Shown: positions 22,201-32,846, numbered from the stretch's first letter. The stretch is 64,000 bases of DNA from Blastobasis lacticolella (GCA_905147135.1 LR990044.1:19413622-19477621); one strand, 5' to 3'. The notes: generated by a model from the sequence alone, not told the origin. Numbers and translations are program-made.

Positions 22201-22273
22201 TCGAGGTCCTGATGAATGGGTATACCCTTATTGTATTTGACTAAATTCAGTCCTAAGTTCTATAGAATCAAGA

Positions 22274-22330
22274 ATTTATTGCTCATTAAATAAGGTCCTT
22301 TTTGAATCACTTACATTATGAGCAATAAAT
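22274..22330. repeat. Perfect 13-base inverted repeat
   Basis: ATTTATTGCTCAT (22274-22286) and ATGAGCAATAAAT (22318-22330) are perfect complements around a 31-base loop. Function unknown. Confidence 0.6.
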
Positions 22331-22765
22331 ACCACTTTGATTTGCTCTCACGCTTTTTGCTTCTGAATTTAGCGCATAAGCCAGAATAGATGCTAAGATA
22401 ATGATGATGACTGGACTGTACTGATAATGCGGGTATTTCGTAAACTAGTATAGTTGCAAATAACAATTTCCAACCGTCCCAAACCCGGTCTCGGTCTCGA
22501 CCGACCCCATCCCTTCTCCAGGGCTAGGTTTGCGACACTAGCAAATGCCAAAATAAGGTTAAAGGTAATAATTGTTGGATGCACCGCGCCATTCTTGTCC
22601 GCGTTGATTTATGCAGGAATTTGTAGATGATGTGATTGGCCAATAACATTCAATTGTATATCGGTAGGTGTGACCGTCGAGACGTTCCAATGGGCCGGGA
22701 TCTGGCTCTGAGCGACGCAACGCGTTGTGAACGATATTTCTTTATGTAATTCAGTAGTTAAGCAG

Positions 22766-22898
22766 GCAAGCGGGCCTGATGGAAAGTGGTCACCGCAGGC
22801 TAAGGATATCAGCAAGAAGAGAAGTCTCAGTAGGCAACCTAAACAAGCAAGCGGGCCTGATGGAAAGTGGTCACCGCAAGCTAAGGATATAAGCAAGA
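22766..22898 (-). repeat. Tandem duplication of a CR1-like D tail (81-base period)
   Basis: GCAAGCGGGCCTGATGGAAA-GTGGTCACCGCA-GCTAAGGATAT-AGCAAGA occurs at 22766-22817 and again at 22847-22898 with very few differences. The unit contains the D tail on the minus strand (TGACCACTTTCCATCAGG). A local duplication after insertion is likelier than two insertions, because the spacer is included. Confidence 0.65.
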
Positions 22899-22904
22899 CC
22901 TAAG

Positions 22905-22985
22905 CGTCACTAGTTACCCCGGATATCGTCCATAGGCTGCGGTAACTGCTTACCATCAGGCAGGCCATAAGATTGTCCGCCACTT
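22905..22985 (+). mobile_element. Family G tail
   Basis: CCATAGGCTGCGGTAACTGC, TTACCATCAGGCAGGCCATA and TTGTCCGCCACTTTAAT match the tails at 52500-52640 and 61885-62000. A CR1-type LINE 3' end. Confidence 0.5.
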
Positions 22986-22989
22986 TAAT

Positions 22990-23880
22990 TAATCATATTG
23001 GTCGATTGGTTTTCAAATAAAGAAAGTCACATAGAAATCAGGCAGATCAAAAGTTATTTATACACTATTTATCACCCTATGATACTAAGAAATAGTGTAG
23101 CTTCCTGTTAGTGAAAACATTCTTGAAATCGACGTAGTTAGTAGTCTCAGCGATTACTCCCACCATCGAATCATACAAACTAATTCTCTATGTAATGAAT
23201 GGTATTTTAATTTTCCATATCATTGTAATTAGTTAATATTTAGCTGAACTAATTCCTAACGAATACGTATTCATTTAATAATTAGTTGTTTATTTGTTAC
23301 AAGCTAATAAAACTTATAAGCATCAAGAACCTTGCCTTAATCCCGAACCGGAGTCCGTAGCGGTACCCAGCGAGTACCAACAAGCGGAATAAAAGCAAAA
23401 CGGTTGCAAATGCATGCGCCCGCGCAGTGGGTCAGCAGACGGCGCTTCCCGTAGAAAAGGGCAACCGGCGCATGCGTGGTGTTGGTAATACCGCCCGTGT
23501 AAAGGAGCTGGTAATAGCAGCTCGTTGGGAAAGGGTTTTTTTAGTTTTCTTTTATTCGGATGTCTCGAAGTTATGGCTATAGCAATAGTTATACAGGAAC
23601 GTATCTATGGTAATCCCACCAAAACAATCTAATAAAAAATCTAAAAGTTCTATTTTAAATCATATGAAGTTTTTACACAACCAGTAAACACTTGTTGTGT
23701 AAAAAGTTCATAAAACCGAGGTAACGTTCATGACAGAACGAGGAAATCCGCGATAGACAAAGGTTCTCGACAATCGCTCTGGGAAATACCAAAAGGGGCG
23801 GAGGTAGGTTTTAACGGAGTTTGATGGGTAAGGTAGGACCAACGCGGAATTGAAGGTCTTTTGGGATGCCATTTTAAAGC
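22990..23880. other. Unassigned stretch
   Basis: 23085-23170 may be a decayed Helitron-like piece (GTGTAGCTTCCTGTTAGTGA). 23400-23500 is GC-rich with an imperfect inverted pair (TGCATGCGCC against GGCGCATGCG). No gene recognised. Confidence 0.4.
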
Positions 23881-23883
23881 AAG

Positions 23884-24117
23884 AGGTCGGTGGAAAAATG
23901 GTTAAAGGGGTCCGACTCGTAAGCGAGAGGTACCGGGTACGAACATCATTGCCGTCACGTACCAATGACTCTTTCGACTGAATGTGTAACCATTATCTAA
24001 TCTCGTCAGGTTCCCCTTTGAACAGGGTCACAGAGGTACAGTTAATCTAGTAATTACCTGACCTACCAAATCCTAAATCATGGTCATGGCGGACCCCGGA
24101 ACCTTATGCGCAAGTTT
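23884..24117 (+). mobile_element. SINE C, copy C4
   Basis: Head GGTCGGTGGAAAAATGGTTA, then CTCGTAAGCGAGAGGTACCG and a damaged B-box (GGGTACGAACATC). The middle is deleted between ACTCTTTC and GACTGAATGTG, and it ends in GCGGACCCCGGAACCTTATG. Confidence 0.75.
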
Positions 24118-24371
24118 ACAACCGATTTTTTCTAAGCAGATCTTCCAATAATTCCAGCTGAGGAGACTTGACGATAAAATGCAAATCTAACTAAGAACTT
24201 ATGACAATGGAGATCAAACATCATTTAAGAATTGGCGTTTATGTAAAGAATGTGACAACTTATCCAAATACCTTCTTATCATAAATCATTTTTTTTCCTC
24301 TTTATCGACTATAGATAGGTGTATGTGCAGTTCATATTGATTACTTAATGAATAAACTGACAAAGATAAAT

Positions 24372-24457
24372 TGCCAAATCCTGGATCATGGTCAAGGCGG
24401 ACCCCGGGCCGTCGTGCGCGAGAGCACATCCGGGGCATTAACGCCAAGACGATTATT
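24372..24457 (+). mobile_element. SINE C 3' end, copy C5
   Basis: TGCCAAATCCTGGATCATGG, TCAAGGCGGACCCCGGGCC, then GAGAGCACATCCGGGGCATT and AACGCCAAGACGATTA. Only the last ~86 bases are present. Confidence 0.75.
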
Positions 24458-24459
24458 TT

Positions 24460-25480
24460 TATAATTTATAAATAAAATGACAAAGTAAGTGCTGTACCTA
24501 CTTATCGTCTTTGTCCCGTTGGGGTACCGTCCTTTTCTGTTTATAATTTAGATTGAATTCTAAAGTCGCAAGACTAATTTCGCACCCAAACTTACAAACA
24601 TACAACCTGTACCTTCTTATAATATTAGTATTGACAGCACCCAATTTAAAAGTCAAAATGCCCATTCAATGCAACAATAAAAGCTACTTTCAACCCAAAG
24701 TCCAATTTCTAAACTTAGAAAATCCACACCACAACCCGCAACATCTACAAATGGTCCAAACAGTTATTTATCGCTCAACGAATATCGAATTCATTAGTGT
24801 AATAGCACAAATAAGTTAGCGGCTAACCGAGCAGGAGTCCACGCGCTGTCCGCAACCTTCCCATGACATTATCCCTAGCCTTCCCACCCTGGTTCACCTA
24901 CATCCACACCCCTCACATTCTAAAATCAACCTTGACTTCTAAGCTATAGGGTTAAAAGTTGCTTATTCTTATTATAGGGGTTAAGACGTACCGGATCGCT
25001 AGCGAAAATAGCGCATCTAGCCTCCGATGGCCTCAAGATGGACCTAGCGTTTTATTTCAACTGGTGGAAGACACGACCGCGCAATGCATAGGGGAAATAT
25101 GGCCCCAAGTCCGATGGGCCGTATTTCACTAAGGTCGCGGGGGTCGGGACTTGGGGTCGGAAGGATCGCACGCGCGGACGCCATTAAATAGTTACCCCGC
25201 AGTCGTGAGACGTGACTTATGTAGATGTTTAAGTATCGCCCTGACGGATAGACTCGCGTGTGATGCACTGGTCGTTTCACATGAGAATCTTCCAAGCACG
25301 ATTGTTGTACACGGCCCCGGTATTAGTTGGAAAGTTGGGCTCTGACCATTTGCGGTGGCGGGGGATTCTTTTGCGGGGCCGGGAGAGAAGGAACGGACGG
25401 TGTGGTAGCAATGTTGTTTGGGTGTCAGCGATCACGTCAGAGCCTTTTTTTAAGCCTTTATAGATATAAACGACGGTGCA
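24460..25480. other. Unassigned stretch
   Basis: The first half is AT-rich; 25010-25450 is GC-richer with overlapping small frames on both strands. None looks like a known protein. Possibly single-copy or an unrecognised repeat. Confidence 0.35.
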
Positions 25481-25512
25481 AGGCCGTGTGGTGTCTGGCA
25501 GAATAGAATATG
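25481..25512 (+). mobile_element. Family A head only, A10
   Basis: GGCCGTGTGGTGTCTGGCAG followed by AATAGAATA matches the first ~30 bases of family A and then stops. Confidence 0.55.
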
Positions 25513-25592
25513 GCAACCGCATCTACTGAAAGGCCTCCGCGTCGTTAGAGGCGGACCAGTTAGTACCTCATTGGGCTCCTTTAAAATTCTGC

Positions 25593-25960
25593 ATGTCACC
25601 TTATCGTAGACGTCGACGTCCACGATATATCTTAGACAAAGACGTCCACGTTAAGCGCGTTTTTATAATTCGTTGGATGCCATTTTGCGTTGGATGTGAG
25701 CACGTGGAGTCACTCGCGAACGTAAATTATCCTTATAGCTACGCGCTACATCGCAAAAATATCGCAACGGTTTTAGAGGGAAACTGGCTGTCCAACCAAA
25801 AATTCGTAGTGTCCGTGGACGTGCATGTTATAACCTCATCGTGAACGGAAAAAAGAGTCTTTATATACAATTTACTTCTTTTTATTATCGTCGTACCGAT
25901 GACGTCCACGACATTATCGTCACGTTAAAAGTTATAAAAGGTCTCAGTCATTAGGCCTTA
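25593..25960. other. Segment with repeated GACGTCCACG motif
   Basis: GACGTCCACG occurs at 25615-25624, 25641-25650 and 25901-25910, with the inverse CGTGGACGT at 25814-25822. The first overlaps the palindrome GACGTCGACGTC. An 83-codon frame (25593-25844) begins MSPYRRRRRPRYILDKDVHV; it is not recognised. Confidence 0.35.
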
Positions 25961-26024
25961 CTCTCACTAGATCATATTATTTTCTAATCAGTGTCATACT
26001 CGTAACGAAGTTATACAGGTTGAT

Positions 26025-26176
26025 CAATCTAAATAGCTTATTGAGGAGAAATCCGAAACTATAGAGATAGCGTAATTTGTTCTTAGGAACCACGAGACCG
26101 ATTTTAGAATAAATAATATCTACTTAAATTACGCTATCTCTTATAGTTTCAGATTTATTCCTGATTTATTTAGATT
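26025..26176. mobile_element. Short foldback element with ~52-base arms
   Basis: The left arm 26025-26078 and right arm 26126-26176 are nearly perfect complements. Outer ends are CAATCTAAATA and TATTTAGATTG; inner ends are GAGATAGCGTAATTT and AAATTACGCTATCTC. The loop is about 47 bases. It would fold into a long hairpin if transcribed. No second copy in the window. Confidence 0.75.
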
Positions 26177-26440
26177 GTTCACAATGAATAATCAAATATG
26201 ACAAGCACTAAAACACCCAGACTTAACTTTTAAAATTCACCCATATTCAGATTTTAAATTTCTAAAATACTATCACGGGGTGCCAATTTGCTCCCAAGAC
26301 CGTGCAAGACCTTAGTCCTCCAGCGGAAGACCTTAATCAACTTCTAACCCGAGCAAACCCGAGAACTATAACTATGTCGGTCACTAGACCGCTGTACTGT
26401 TCAGCTCGGTGTAGAATAAACCTGTAGATTATCGTAAAAT

Positions 26441-26765
26441 AGTCGGTAGCCTAATGGTTAAGGAGTCCGGCTCGTATCTCGAAGTACCGGGTTCGAATTC
26501 CTGTGACTCTTTTCTAAGTTATATGGAAAAGTTTCTAAAAGATATGGAATTGTAAATTCTGAAATAAATGATTATTTATTTATTTATATGCATTTGTTGG
26601 CCACTGTATGTGTAACCATGATTCAATCTGGTCAGGTCTATTAACAGGGTCACGGAGGTCAGATGGCTGTCGCTCCACTGCAATTACCTGATTTGTCTAG
26701 TCCTGGATAACGGGCAAGACGGAGTATGCTCGCGCGCGGGTCCAAAATCGGGACATTAATACAGA
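26441..26765 (+). mobile_element. SINE C, copy C6, with internal insertion
   Basis: Head GTCGGTAGCCTAATGGTTAA, B-box GGGTTCGAATTCC and body TGTGTAACCATGATTCAATC onward. Around 26548-26583 the body is replaced by GAAATAAATGATTATTTATT, which resembles a LINE 3' tail. The 3' end is decayed. Confidence 0.75.
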
Positions 26766-26769
26766 GACC

Positions 26770-27140
26770 AATTCAATTTTGATAAATATTTCACTGCAAG
26801 CCCCAATTTCAAGGAAATTATAATAATAATAATAAATAGTAATAAAGTTTAAAATTATTTAGATTCACAATGTTTGCACACTTGCATGCAAGTCGAATAC
26901 AGTCTATTTCAGGTCATCAGACTCCCCCCCCACCCTATGTTAGTAATATTTTTATGTTTTAGGAAACGTTACGAGGAGTACTATTAATTAAATTATATAA
27001 CCAGTCAGACCAGTAAATTATATAACCAACCATACAATTTTCCGACCAATTAATACTAGTATCTATACTCAATATTCATTCAACTCCCAAGCCAACAATT
27101 AACACCAACGACGTATCAATGCAAAGATAAAGATTCGATA
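26770..27140. other. Unassigned stretch
   Basis: AT-rich, with an (AAT)n-like run near 26820 and a C-run near 26925. Nothing else recognised. Confidence 0.4.
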
Positions 27141-27153
27141 TCGCCCCCCCGTC

Positions 27154-27239
27154 TATATAACCACAAACTACCTTCAAACGTATCAAATCTCACGTACAAA
27201 TTATCTAACACAAAGCATCTTCCTACTGCCAGCAAAAAG
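27154..27239 (+). promoter_or_regulatory. Candidate TATA promoter with short first exon
   Basis: TATATAA at 27154-27160. 34 bases downstream is TCTCACGTACAAA (27188-27200), and a donor-like AAAAAG/GTATGA follows at 27239/27240. The layout (TATA, start ~30 bases on, short non-coding exon, donor) fits a small inducible insect gene. No ATG or downstream exon was identified. The same 13-base motif follows another TATA box at 43754. Confidence 0.3.
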
Positions 27240-27244
27240 GTATG

Positions 27245-27795
27245 AGGTGCACACAATTAGTACTTTTTGCCCATACCAGGAACACTAACGGGAGCGGCCC
27301 GAATGTGGGAAACGGCTAGACAATAGATGATAGGTTTTTTTCGGTTGGAAGAGCGCTCGTCGATAGCAATTACACACGAACTCATGCGCATGGACTGGTG
27401 ATATGAGAAGGGGCGGTTGCACCAGAGCAGGTTAAGCTGGGGTTAATGCCGGGCCTGGTTAGGTAATGGCGAAGGATAAGTGAATTTTGTGCAACGATTT
27501 GTTGGTGTGTACTTAGACGCGTCTAATGTTGAGTTGGAATCTGTGGATGGAGTTTTGTCTGCGACTAATAAATAAAATGTTTTTTTTTATTTGATAACTA
27601 AGTCGATTTGGCTTAGCTCTATTATTGATTTATTAAAGTACACCTAAAATATTTACCTATAGTAAAAGTATACACTTGACTGAAAAATTTAAATTGATTT
27701 ACTACACCTTTGCACGTGTTAAGATAATGAAAAATTATGAACTAAGATATTAAATAATGATTACTTTGTAACCTAATAATAATAAAAGAAAATAA
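27245..27795. other. Unassigned stretch
   Basis: Includes GTTAAGCTGGGGTTAA at about 27430, reminiscent of GTTAAACCCCAGCTTAA near 40260 on the other strand. No coding recognised. Confidence 0.35.
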
Positions 27796-27799
27796 TGAG

Positions 27800-28068
27800 T
27801 ATCATCATCATCATCATCATCTAAGTGTAAAAAACCACCACTGCCCAAACGCTGTCACTAATCTTCAATAAAAATATCTCCCAAGCAAGCCTAACCCAGC
27901 CTATTCGACGCAATCGGCCCGTCAAGTTTTTCACTAGGAAAAGCTTGCACAATGGCATTCGCAAGAAGCTGAGAAAGCTACCCGCTTATTACATTGCCCC
28001 GGACTCGAACCCGGGACCGCCGGACAACCGATCACACCATTATGATATGCTTCCTCATTCCGCTTTAC
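27800..28068 (-). mobile_element. Family T: tRNA-like head with (GAT)n tail
   Basis: On the minus strand it starts GAGGAAGCATATCATAATGG, carries a perfect B-box in TCCCGGGTTCGAGTCCGGGG, and ends with a (GAT)n run (27802-27821 on the plus strand). A pol III-type head and microsatellite tail indicate a SINE. The A-box is weak and no TSD was found. Single copy in the window. Confidence 0.6.
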
Positions 28069-28156
28069 TCCAATTGTGTGGGTAATTGTTCATACGTACT
28101 GTGTGCCGTTAGGTTTTGTTTAGCCCTTCCGGCTTCGGTGTTGGGATTGGATTGAT

Positions 28157-28440
28157 TAGATTTATTTATTTATTTCAAATAAGTTTACATACACAGCTTA
28201 TGCCTAATTAATGTAAACAAAATAAACAGTAAAACTAGATATAAAAGAAGAAAATATAAAAAACAAAAGGAATTAAATTGACTAAACAAGATAGTTACAT
28301 CAATTGAACGTTATTTTGGTGGGGTGGCACTTCTGCGAAATGTAGGGTTTTCCGCATAATATCACTCCACGTGTCAGCAAAAATATCGAAACTTGGCGTT
28401 TTTGCCAGTAGGGCCTCGAGCCTCGTTGGGTTTGTTTGAT
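28157..28440 (-). mobile_element. Non-LTR element 3' end with (TTTA)n tail
   Basis: TTTATTTATTTATTTC at 28163 is the A-rich tail of a minus-strand element, followed by an AT-rich 3' UTR and a GC-richer segment near 28320-28440. The family was not determined. Confidence 0.45.
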
Positions 28441-28507
28441 GATTATTAACTTTCGCGTAATTAGCACATACTTCTAATTACTCTATAGCAATTACTTACT
28501 CATTCTG

Positions 28508-28766
28508 TAGAGCGTCGGTGATAAGGGGTCCGACTCGTAAGCCAGAGGTTCGATTCGAATCCCAATGCCGCCATGTAGCAATGACTCTTTCGAATCGCAT
28601 GGTGATGAAATCTGCATATTTCGGCGACTGAATCTGTAATCCAATCTGGTCAATCTCCTCTGTAACTGAGGTCAGATGGCAGTCAATCCACTGTAATTAC
28701 CTGATAGTCCAAAACCGGGCAAGTGCCAGCACACACAACTGGGATATAAACGGCAAAGTGATTATT
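28508..28766 (+). mobile_element. SINE C, copy C7
   Basis: Head GAGCGTCGGTGATAAGGGGT (A-box region shortened), CTCGTAAGCCAGAGG, B-box-like GATTCGAATCCC, a body with small deletions, and a decayed 3' end ACTGGGATATAAACGGCAAA. Confidence 0.8.
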
Positions 28767-28769
28767 TTA

Positions 28770-29495
28770 CATAGTAAAACTTTTGTGCCCAGCAACAAAA
28801 CATTGATACCAACCACATTGCTGCCTTAGCTAAAAGCTGAGCTCCTAAAAAGGTCAGATAAAGGTTGTTTAAGACTCAGTTATGGGTTTAAAGGGCTCAC
28901 TTAGCTGTCCTAATACTCAATACGTCAGGGCAAGATGTGCCAACACAAGTTAAGTAAGCCGAGATTAATATTCGCCGTTTGCCACATTACTATGCACATA
29001 ACCGTCGGGCTAGATCGTGAGCGGATCATGAGAACGGTCATGAGTTAGCTCTGCGACACACTAGGATAGTAGACTCGGTGGTATGGAAAAGAAAAACCGA
29101 CCAATGTGCGAGTTGAACTCGAAAACGAAGAGTTACGCACGTAATTGTGGTTTATTGTCTTAATTTAAGATTATATATTATATATTTAATGACATGAAAA
29201 CTATTAATTATAAAATTAATAAAATAATGTATATTAATTGCGACTACAACAAGCCCTTTCGTTTATATATCACACGATGCAGTTCGAAATTTGTTTCTTA
29301 TGTTCCAAGTGTGGGGGCAAAAAGTGACCATGAAAAGTGACAGTGATCCATATTAGAAATTTGAAACGATTCACGTTACACTACAAATTTCAACTTAATC
29401 GGTCCAGTAGTTTTGGAGAAAAATTGGTGTGCCAGATGGGCACACGAGTGATCCAATAAGGGTTTCGTTTATTGGACGTACTGATTTCTAAAAAA
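28770..29495. other. Unassigned stretch
   Basis: No gene or repeat recognised. Confidence 0.35.
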
Positions 29496-29499
29496 GAAA

Positions 29500-29710
29500 A
29501 TATTAATAATTCTAGGTTGTCCAGCAGCGATCTGTACTGCTGCAGGCCATGTACTGTCTTCCCCACATTTAGCTTCAGACCGCCGTTCTCAAGTGACACC
29601 TTCCACGTTTTCACTCGTTAGACTAGTCCCTCCTTGTCAAAGTCTGTCAGCGCTATATGTCGTCAGTATACATGAGCAGCCATGGAGGTTGCTTTTGATA
29701 GTTTCGGATG
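29500..29710 (-). pseudogene. RTE-like RT palm fragment (YTDD motif)
   Basis: Minus-strand translation gives PWLLMYTDDI, ALTDFDKEGLV, then KTWKVSLENGGLKLNVGKTV. LLMYTDDI corresponds to the catalytic LLYADDI motif of non-LTR RTs, and the W---LENGGLKLN--KTE block follows it in RTE-type proteins. Stops and a frameshift at the TDDI junction show it is inactive. The only piece of RT catalytic core in the window. Confidence 0.7.
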
Positions 29711-29947
29711 CTGTGATGCTCTAAGAAACAAATCTTGAAATGTTTGATGGGCAATCGGATGATAACAATATTACAATACAAATTTGCGCATTACTGTCAA
29801 ATTTCATCATTGCCCTCACGGATGTTGTCTTAGAGAATCGACGGCTTATGTACCCCAGCTGATTGAAGTCACCTAGTATAGAAAATATATTGGTGCAATT
29901 CACACAGTACCATCACTCAAACTGAGCAAAGCTGGTACTAATGTCTA

Positions 29948-30090
29948 TTAGACTGTAAGGGCGCCGTAGGTAGATCCTACGTTATCTAGTACAACAAAAA
30001 TTCCACTTTGTAGTGATAAAATACTTTTAGGAGACCCACAAACCGTTGGTCCGCCCGTGCACAGCCTGGTGCACGAAAAAACATTTTTTA
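29948..30090 (+). repeat. Family K repeat, copy K1
   Basis: TAAGGGCGCCGTAGGTAGAT, GGAGACCCACAAACCGTTGG and TCCGCCCGTGCACAGCCTGG. Also present at 41289-41470 and 57168-57312. Non-coding. Possibly a retroelement 3' UTR. Confidence 0.55.
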
Positions 30091-30631
30091 AATGACTCGC
30101 GTGTACGAATGTAGCGGCTCCCTCACATTCTATATGGGAGGTAGAACTGATTCTATTACTATCTCCGTGTACAGAAGCGCTTACAGCAGCCGGACACCGG
30201 CACCCACACGCTCTCAGGCGCTCCTAGATCGATTCTCGCGCATCCGCGATTGATCAAATGACGAAATGGATGGTGTAACCCAATTTAATTTCAATTGTAG
30301 AAGCCGTGGCGCGTTTAACACGATTTTACCTACGAGAAACTATGTTTAAGAGGAAGGCACTTTCTAGAATTGTTCAGTAGTCGGCAGAATTTTAAGTGGT
30401 ACTTTTTGTTTCTGATACGGGTCTGGATTTTACAAATATTATAACAATTTGATTCGAGTAATATCGATTGACGTATGTACTTAGGTTTCAAGTGATAAAA
30501 ATGCAGACCAAGTACTGGTGATGTTTCAAAATATAAGGGTAAAATAGTTGTGTCTGTTCATCTTCAAAATATTGCTTGGTGGGAAATATATTTTGATAAG
30601 GGTTGTGGCCTCCTTCCTTGTATCCATATCA

Positions 30632-30824
30632 GGCTGTGTGGTGTCCAGGTGTCGTACAAGGCGACAATGTTTTCGAGACAAAAGATCAAGAGTCTCCGTA
30701 GTCTGGAAAATGGGCAGCAGCATTTTTCATTGTTATATTTAAACACTGCGATCTCCAACCCGGCAATGGCAATAACCTTTCGTGGGAGAGGCCCGAAGTC
30801 CTGCAGTGGACTGTTACGGGCTGT
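30632..30824 (+). mobile_element. Family A retroposon, copy A5, internally deleted
   Basis: GGCTGTGTGGTGTCC joins directly to AGGTGTCGTACAAGGCGAC, skipping about 40 bases of the head. A second gap removes CTGCCAAGCGTGGAGATT. It ends GACTGTTACGGGCTGTG with no GAT tail left. Confidence 0.75.
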
Positions 30825-30926
30825 GTTGTGTTGTATGCATCCTGGCGGTCTCCTAAAATTCCCTAACATAAATAAGGAAACTTTTCAAATAACTTAAATG
30901 CAGAGCCACAGGTCACTGTGAGGACT

Positions 30927-31519
30927 ATAAATCAACAACATAACTGATACATCGCTTGCGGTGAGTTAGGTGGGAGGGACGACGTATCTGGGTTGTTTCG
31001 GGGCTGAACGCGGGGGCGCGGGGCAGGGAGCTCAAATGTTTTGCCGAGAACCTTCTTCAAGTGACGTTTCGAGGAACAAAATGTTGACTTCCCCGCGCCT
31101 CGCGCCCCGCGTTTATACTCGAAATATTCTTATACGAACTACACTTCCACATTCACTCCCTAACCGCACCTATATCACACATCCACATAGGTAGAGCTCG
31201 TCTAATCTAAAATGACGCGCCCCACTATCGCATTAACGCACACAAGCAAGTTTAAAATATGGACGCAATACATATACAAAAGCCGTTGCAATTGGTCATT
31301 CAGTTGCCGGTGAGATTCAAACGTAGGAGAACGCGTCGTTCATTGGCTTCCACACAGATGAAGTGTCGTTATCAATATTTGCACTCACACATCGAAATCA
31401 ACTAGCTAAGTAGTGGTTCGCGTCATTTTAGACTAGACGAGCTCTACCTCTTCCTTGCATAATTCCTCCCTCTTCATTCCATCGCCCCGCACGCGATGTA
31501 TCAGTTATGTGGTCAATCT
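30927..31519. mobile_element. Inverted-repeat element R, host of nested I1
   Basis: ACATAACTGATACATCGC at about 30938-30955 is perfectly complementary to GCGATGTATCAGTTATGT at 31493-31510, and pairing extends outward imperfectly. Inside are GC-rich segments that also pair in part (GCGGGGGCGCGGGG against CCTCGCGCCCCGCG) and the complete 257-base I1 element. Without I1 it would be about 335 bases. Confidence 0.6.
31191..31447 (+). mobile_element. 257 bp terminal-inverted-repeat element I1
   Basis: Termini GTAGAGCTCGTCTA and TAGACGAGCTCTAC with ~29-base inverted repeats continuing through TCTAAAATGACGCG. No coding capacity. Copy I2 at 52874-53130 is exactly the same length, inverted, and differs at about nine positions by my manual comparison. 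TA next to GAGCTC at both ends would fit a TA target site, but this is not certain. Confidence 0.85.
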
Positions 31520-31744
31520 ATAAATTATCCTACAATCTGGAACACAGCAATGCAATAGCTTGGCAGGAGAAAGTCCTATAGAGTCCTATAGTCCTAACAG
31601 ACCAGAGTTATCCAGAGTTATTACTGGATAAATCTGTAAGAAATAGTTCATTCCATCAGTAGTTTAGGCCGTCAGTGGGACTTATTTATCTTTGTATTTA
31701 AATATTAATAGAGAAAACAACTCTTTTGCGAGTGCTTGCCTTAT

Positions 31745-31915
31745 CTATATACGTAGTATGTATATATGTACGCTTAGATCTTTCAAACTATGCAACGGAT
31801 TTTAATGCGATTTCAACAATAAATAGCGTGATTCAAGAGTAAGGTTTCTGAGCAAGAAAGAAAAGGTATTAAAAAGAATACTTACTTTTAGTACGTGTAC
31901 GCCGGGCCCATTAGT
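31745..31915 (+). mobile_element. Helitron-like remnant
   Basis: ACGTAGTATGTATATATGTA, CTATGCAACGGATTTTAATG, GCGTGATTCAAGAGTAAGGT and GTACGCCGGGCCCATTAGTT match the order of the Helitron at 51804-52006. The 3' terminus has decayed from CTAG to TTAG. Confidence 0.65.
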
Positions 31916-31919
31916 TAGC

Positions 31920-32840
31920 TATAAAAATGTACTTACTTATGTCATTATACAAATTGATTAGACTTGTAACCGATGTAATGCACGAACTCTTTACAACCCG
32001 CAACGTGTTACACGCAAGTCCACGCCAAATTGGACACAATTCACACGCAGTCACTCCGGCGCAGTGAGAACCGGGCTTGCCATTCAATACACTCATACAA
32101 ACTTATCTGACCCGGCGGCAAAATCTGGAACTAAGTGTCGCCATTTTGAAATGTCATGTCGTTGTAAATAATAGCGACACCGTCACTGAGTCGGATAATG
32201 TGGTACTATATGTTAATGCGAACGTGTCTATTTAGCACCATTTGTGATTTGCACTATATTCCCGGCAACGAATCACTTATAGGCCGACCTGTCAATTTAG
32301 GCTAGGATGTGATAGTGATGTCGGGTGATATCGATATTATCGAGTTAAAGTTTGGCTAAATGTTTTTATTATACTTAGCAGTCCGTAATTTTCACTCGAG
32401 AGCAATTCGGATTTCTGTAAACATTCAACTGTCCCACGAGACCCTATTATTTTTCCGGGATGAAAAGAAGCCAAAGTGATGAAATATTACCCTCATTATA
32501 ATCACCATGGTGTGGTTACACATTCAGTCGCCTGAGTGTCACTGATTAGTATTTATCAGTAGTACGATCACGTAACTGGGAGGCAAAGGCTTGCATCTCT
32601 CAAAATTTTGTGACAAAATGTCAATATTAATCCAATCCCTAGGCTCGCCTAGTTGAGTTGAGCTGGCCTAAAGTCTTAAAATTTATGTGTGAAGATTTCC
32701 TCAATAAGTTTTTAATCACATTAAATTCTTAGCCTTCGGATACACACCCACTGAAAGGAATAGATATCGTCACCCTGACAAAAAATATATCAATTATAGC
32801 TTTATAAAATAAAACTTATCTACAATGAATGTATCCTAAA
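31920..32840. other. Unassigned stretch with a small SINE C piece
   Basis: 32503-32560 (GGTTACACATTCAGTCGCCT, minus strand) is a fragment of SINE C. The rest is unassigned. Confidence 0.45.
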
Positions 32841-32846
32841 ACCTAA

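Noticed and set aside
22766..22898. CRISPR-like repeat-spacer array
   Set aside because: Only two units with an 81-base period; it is a duplicated LINE tail in a eukaryotic sequence.
27992..28065. Possible functional tRNA gene on the minus strand
   Set aside because: The B-box is perfect but the A-box and the acceptor/anticodon stems do not form, and the sequence continues into a (GAT)n-tailed SINE.
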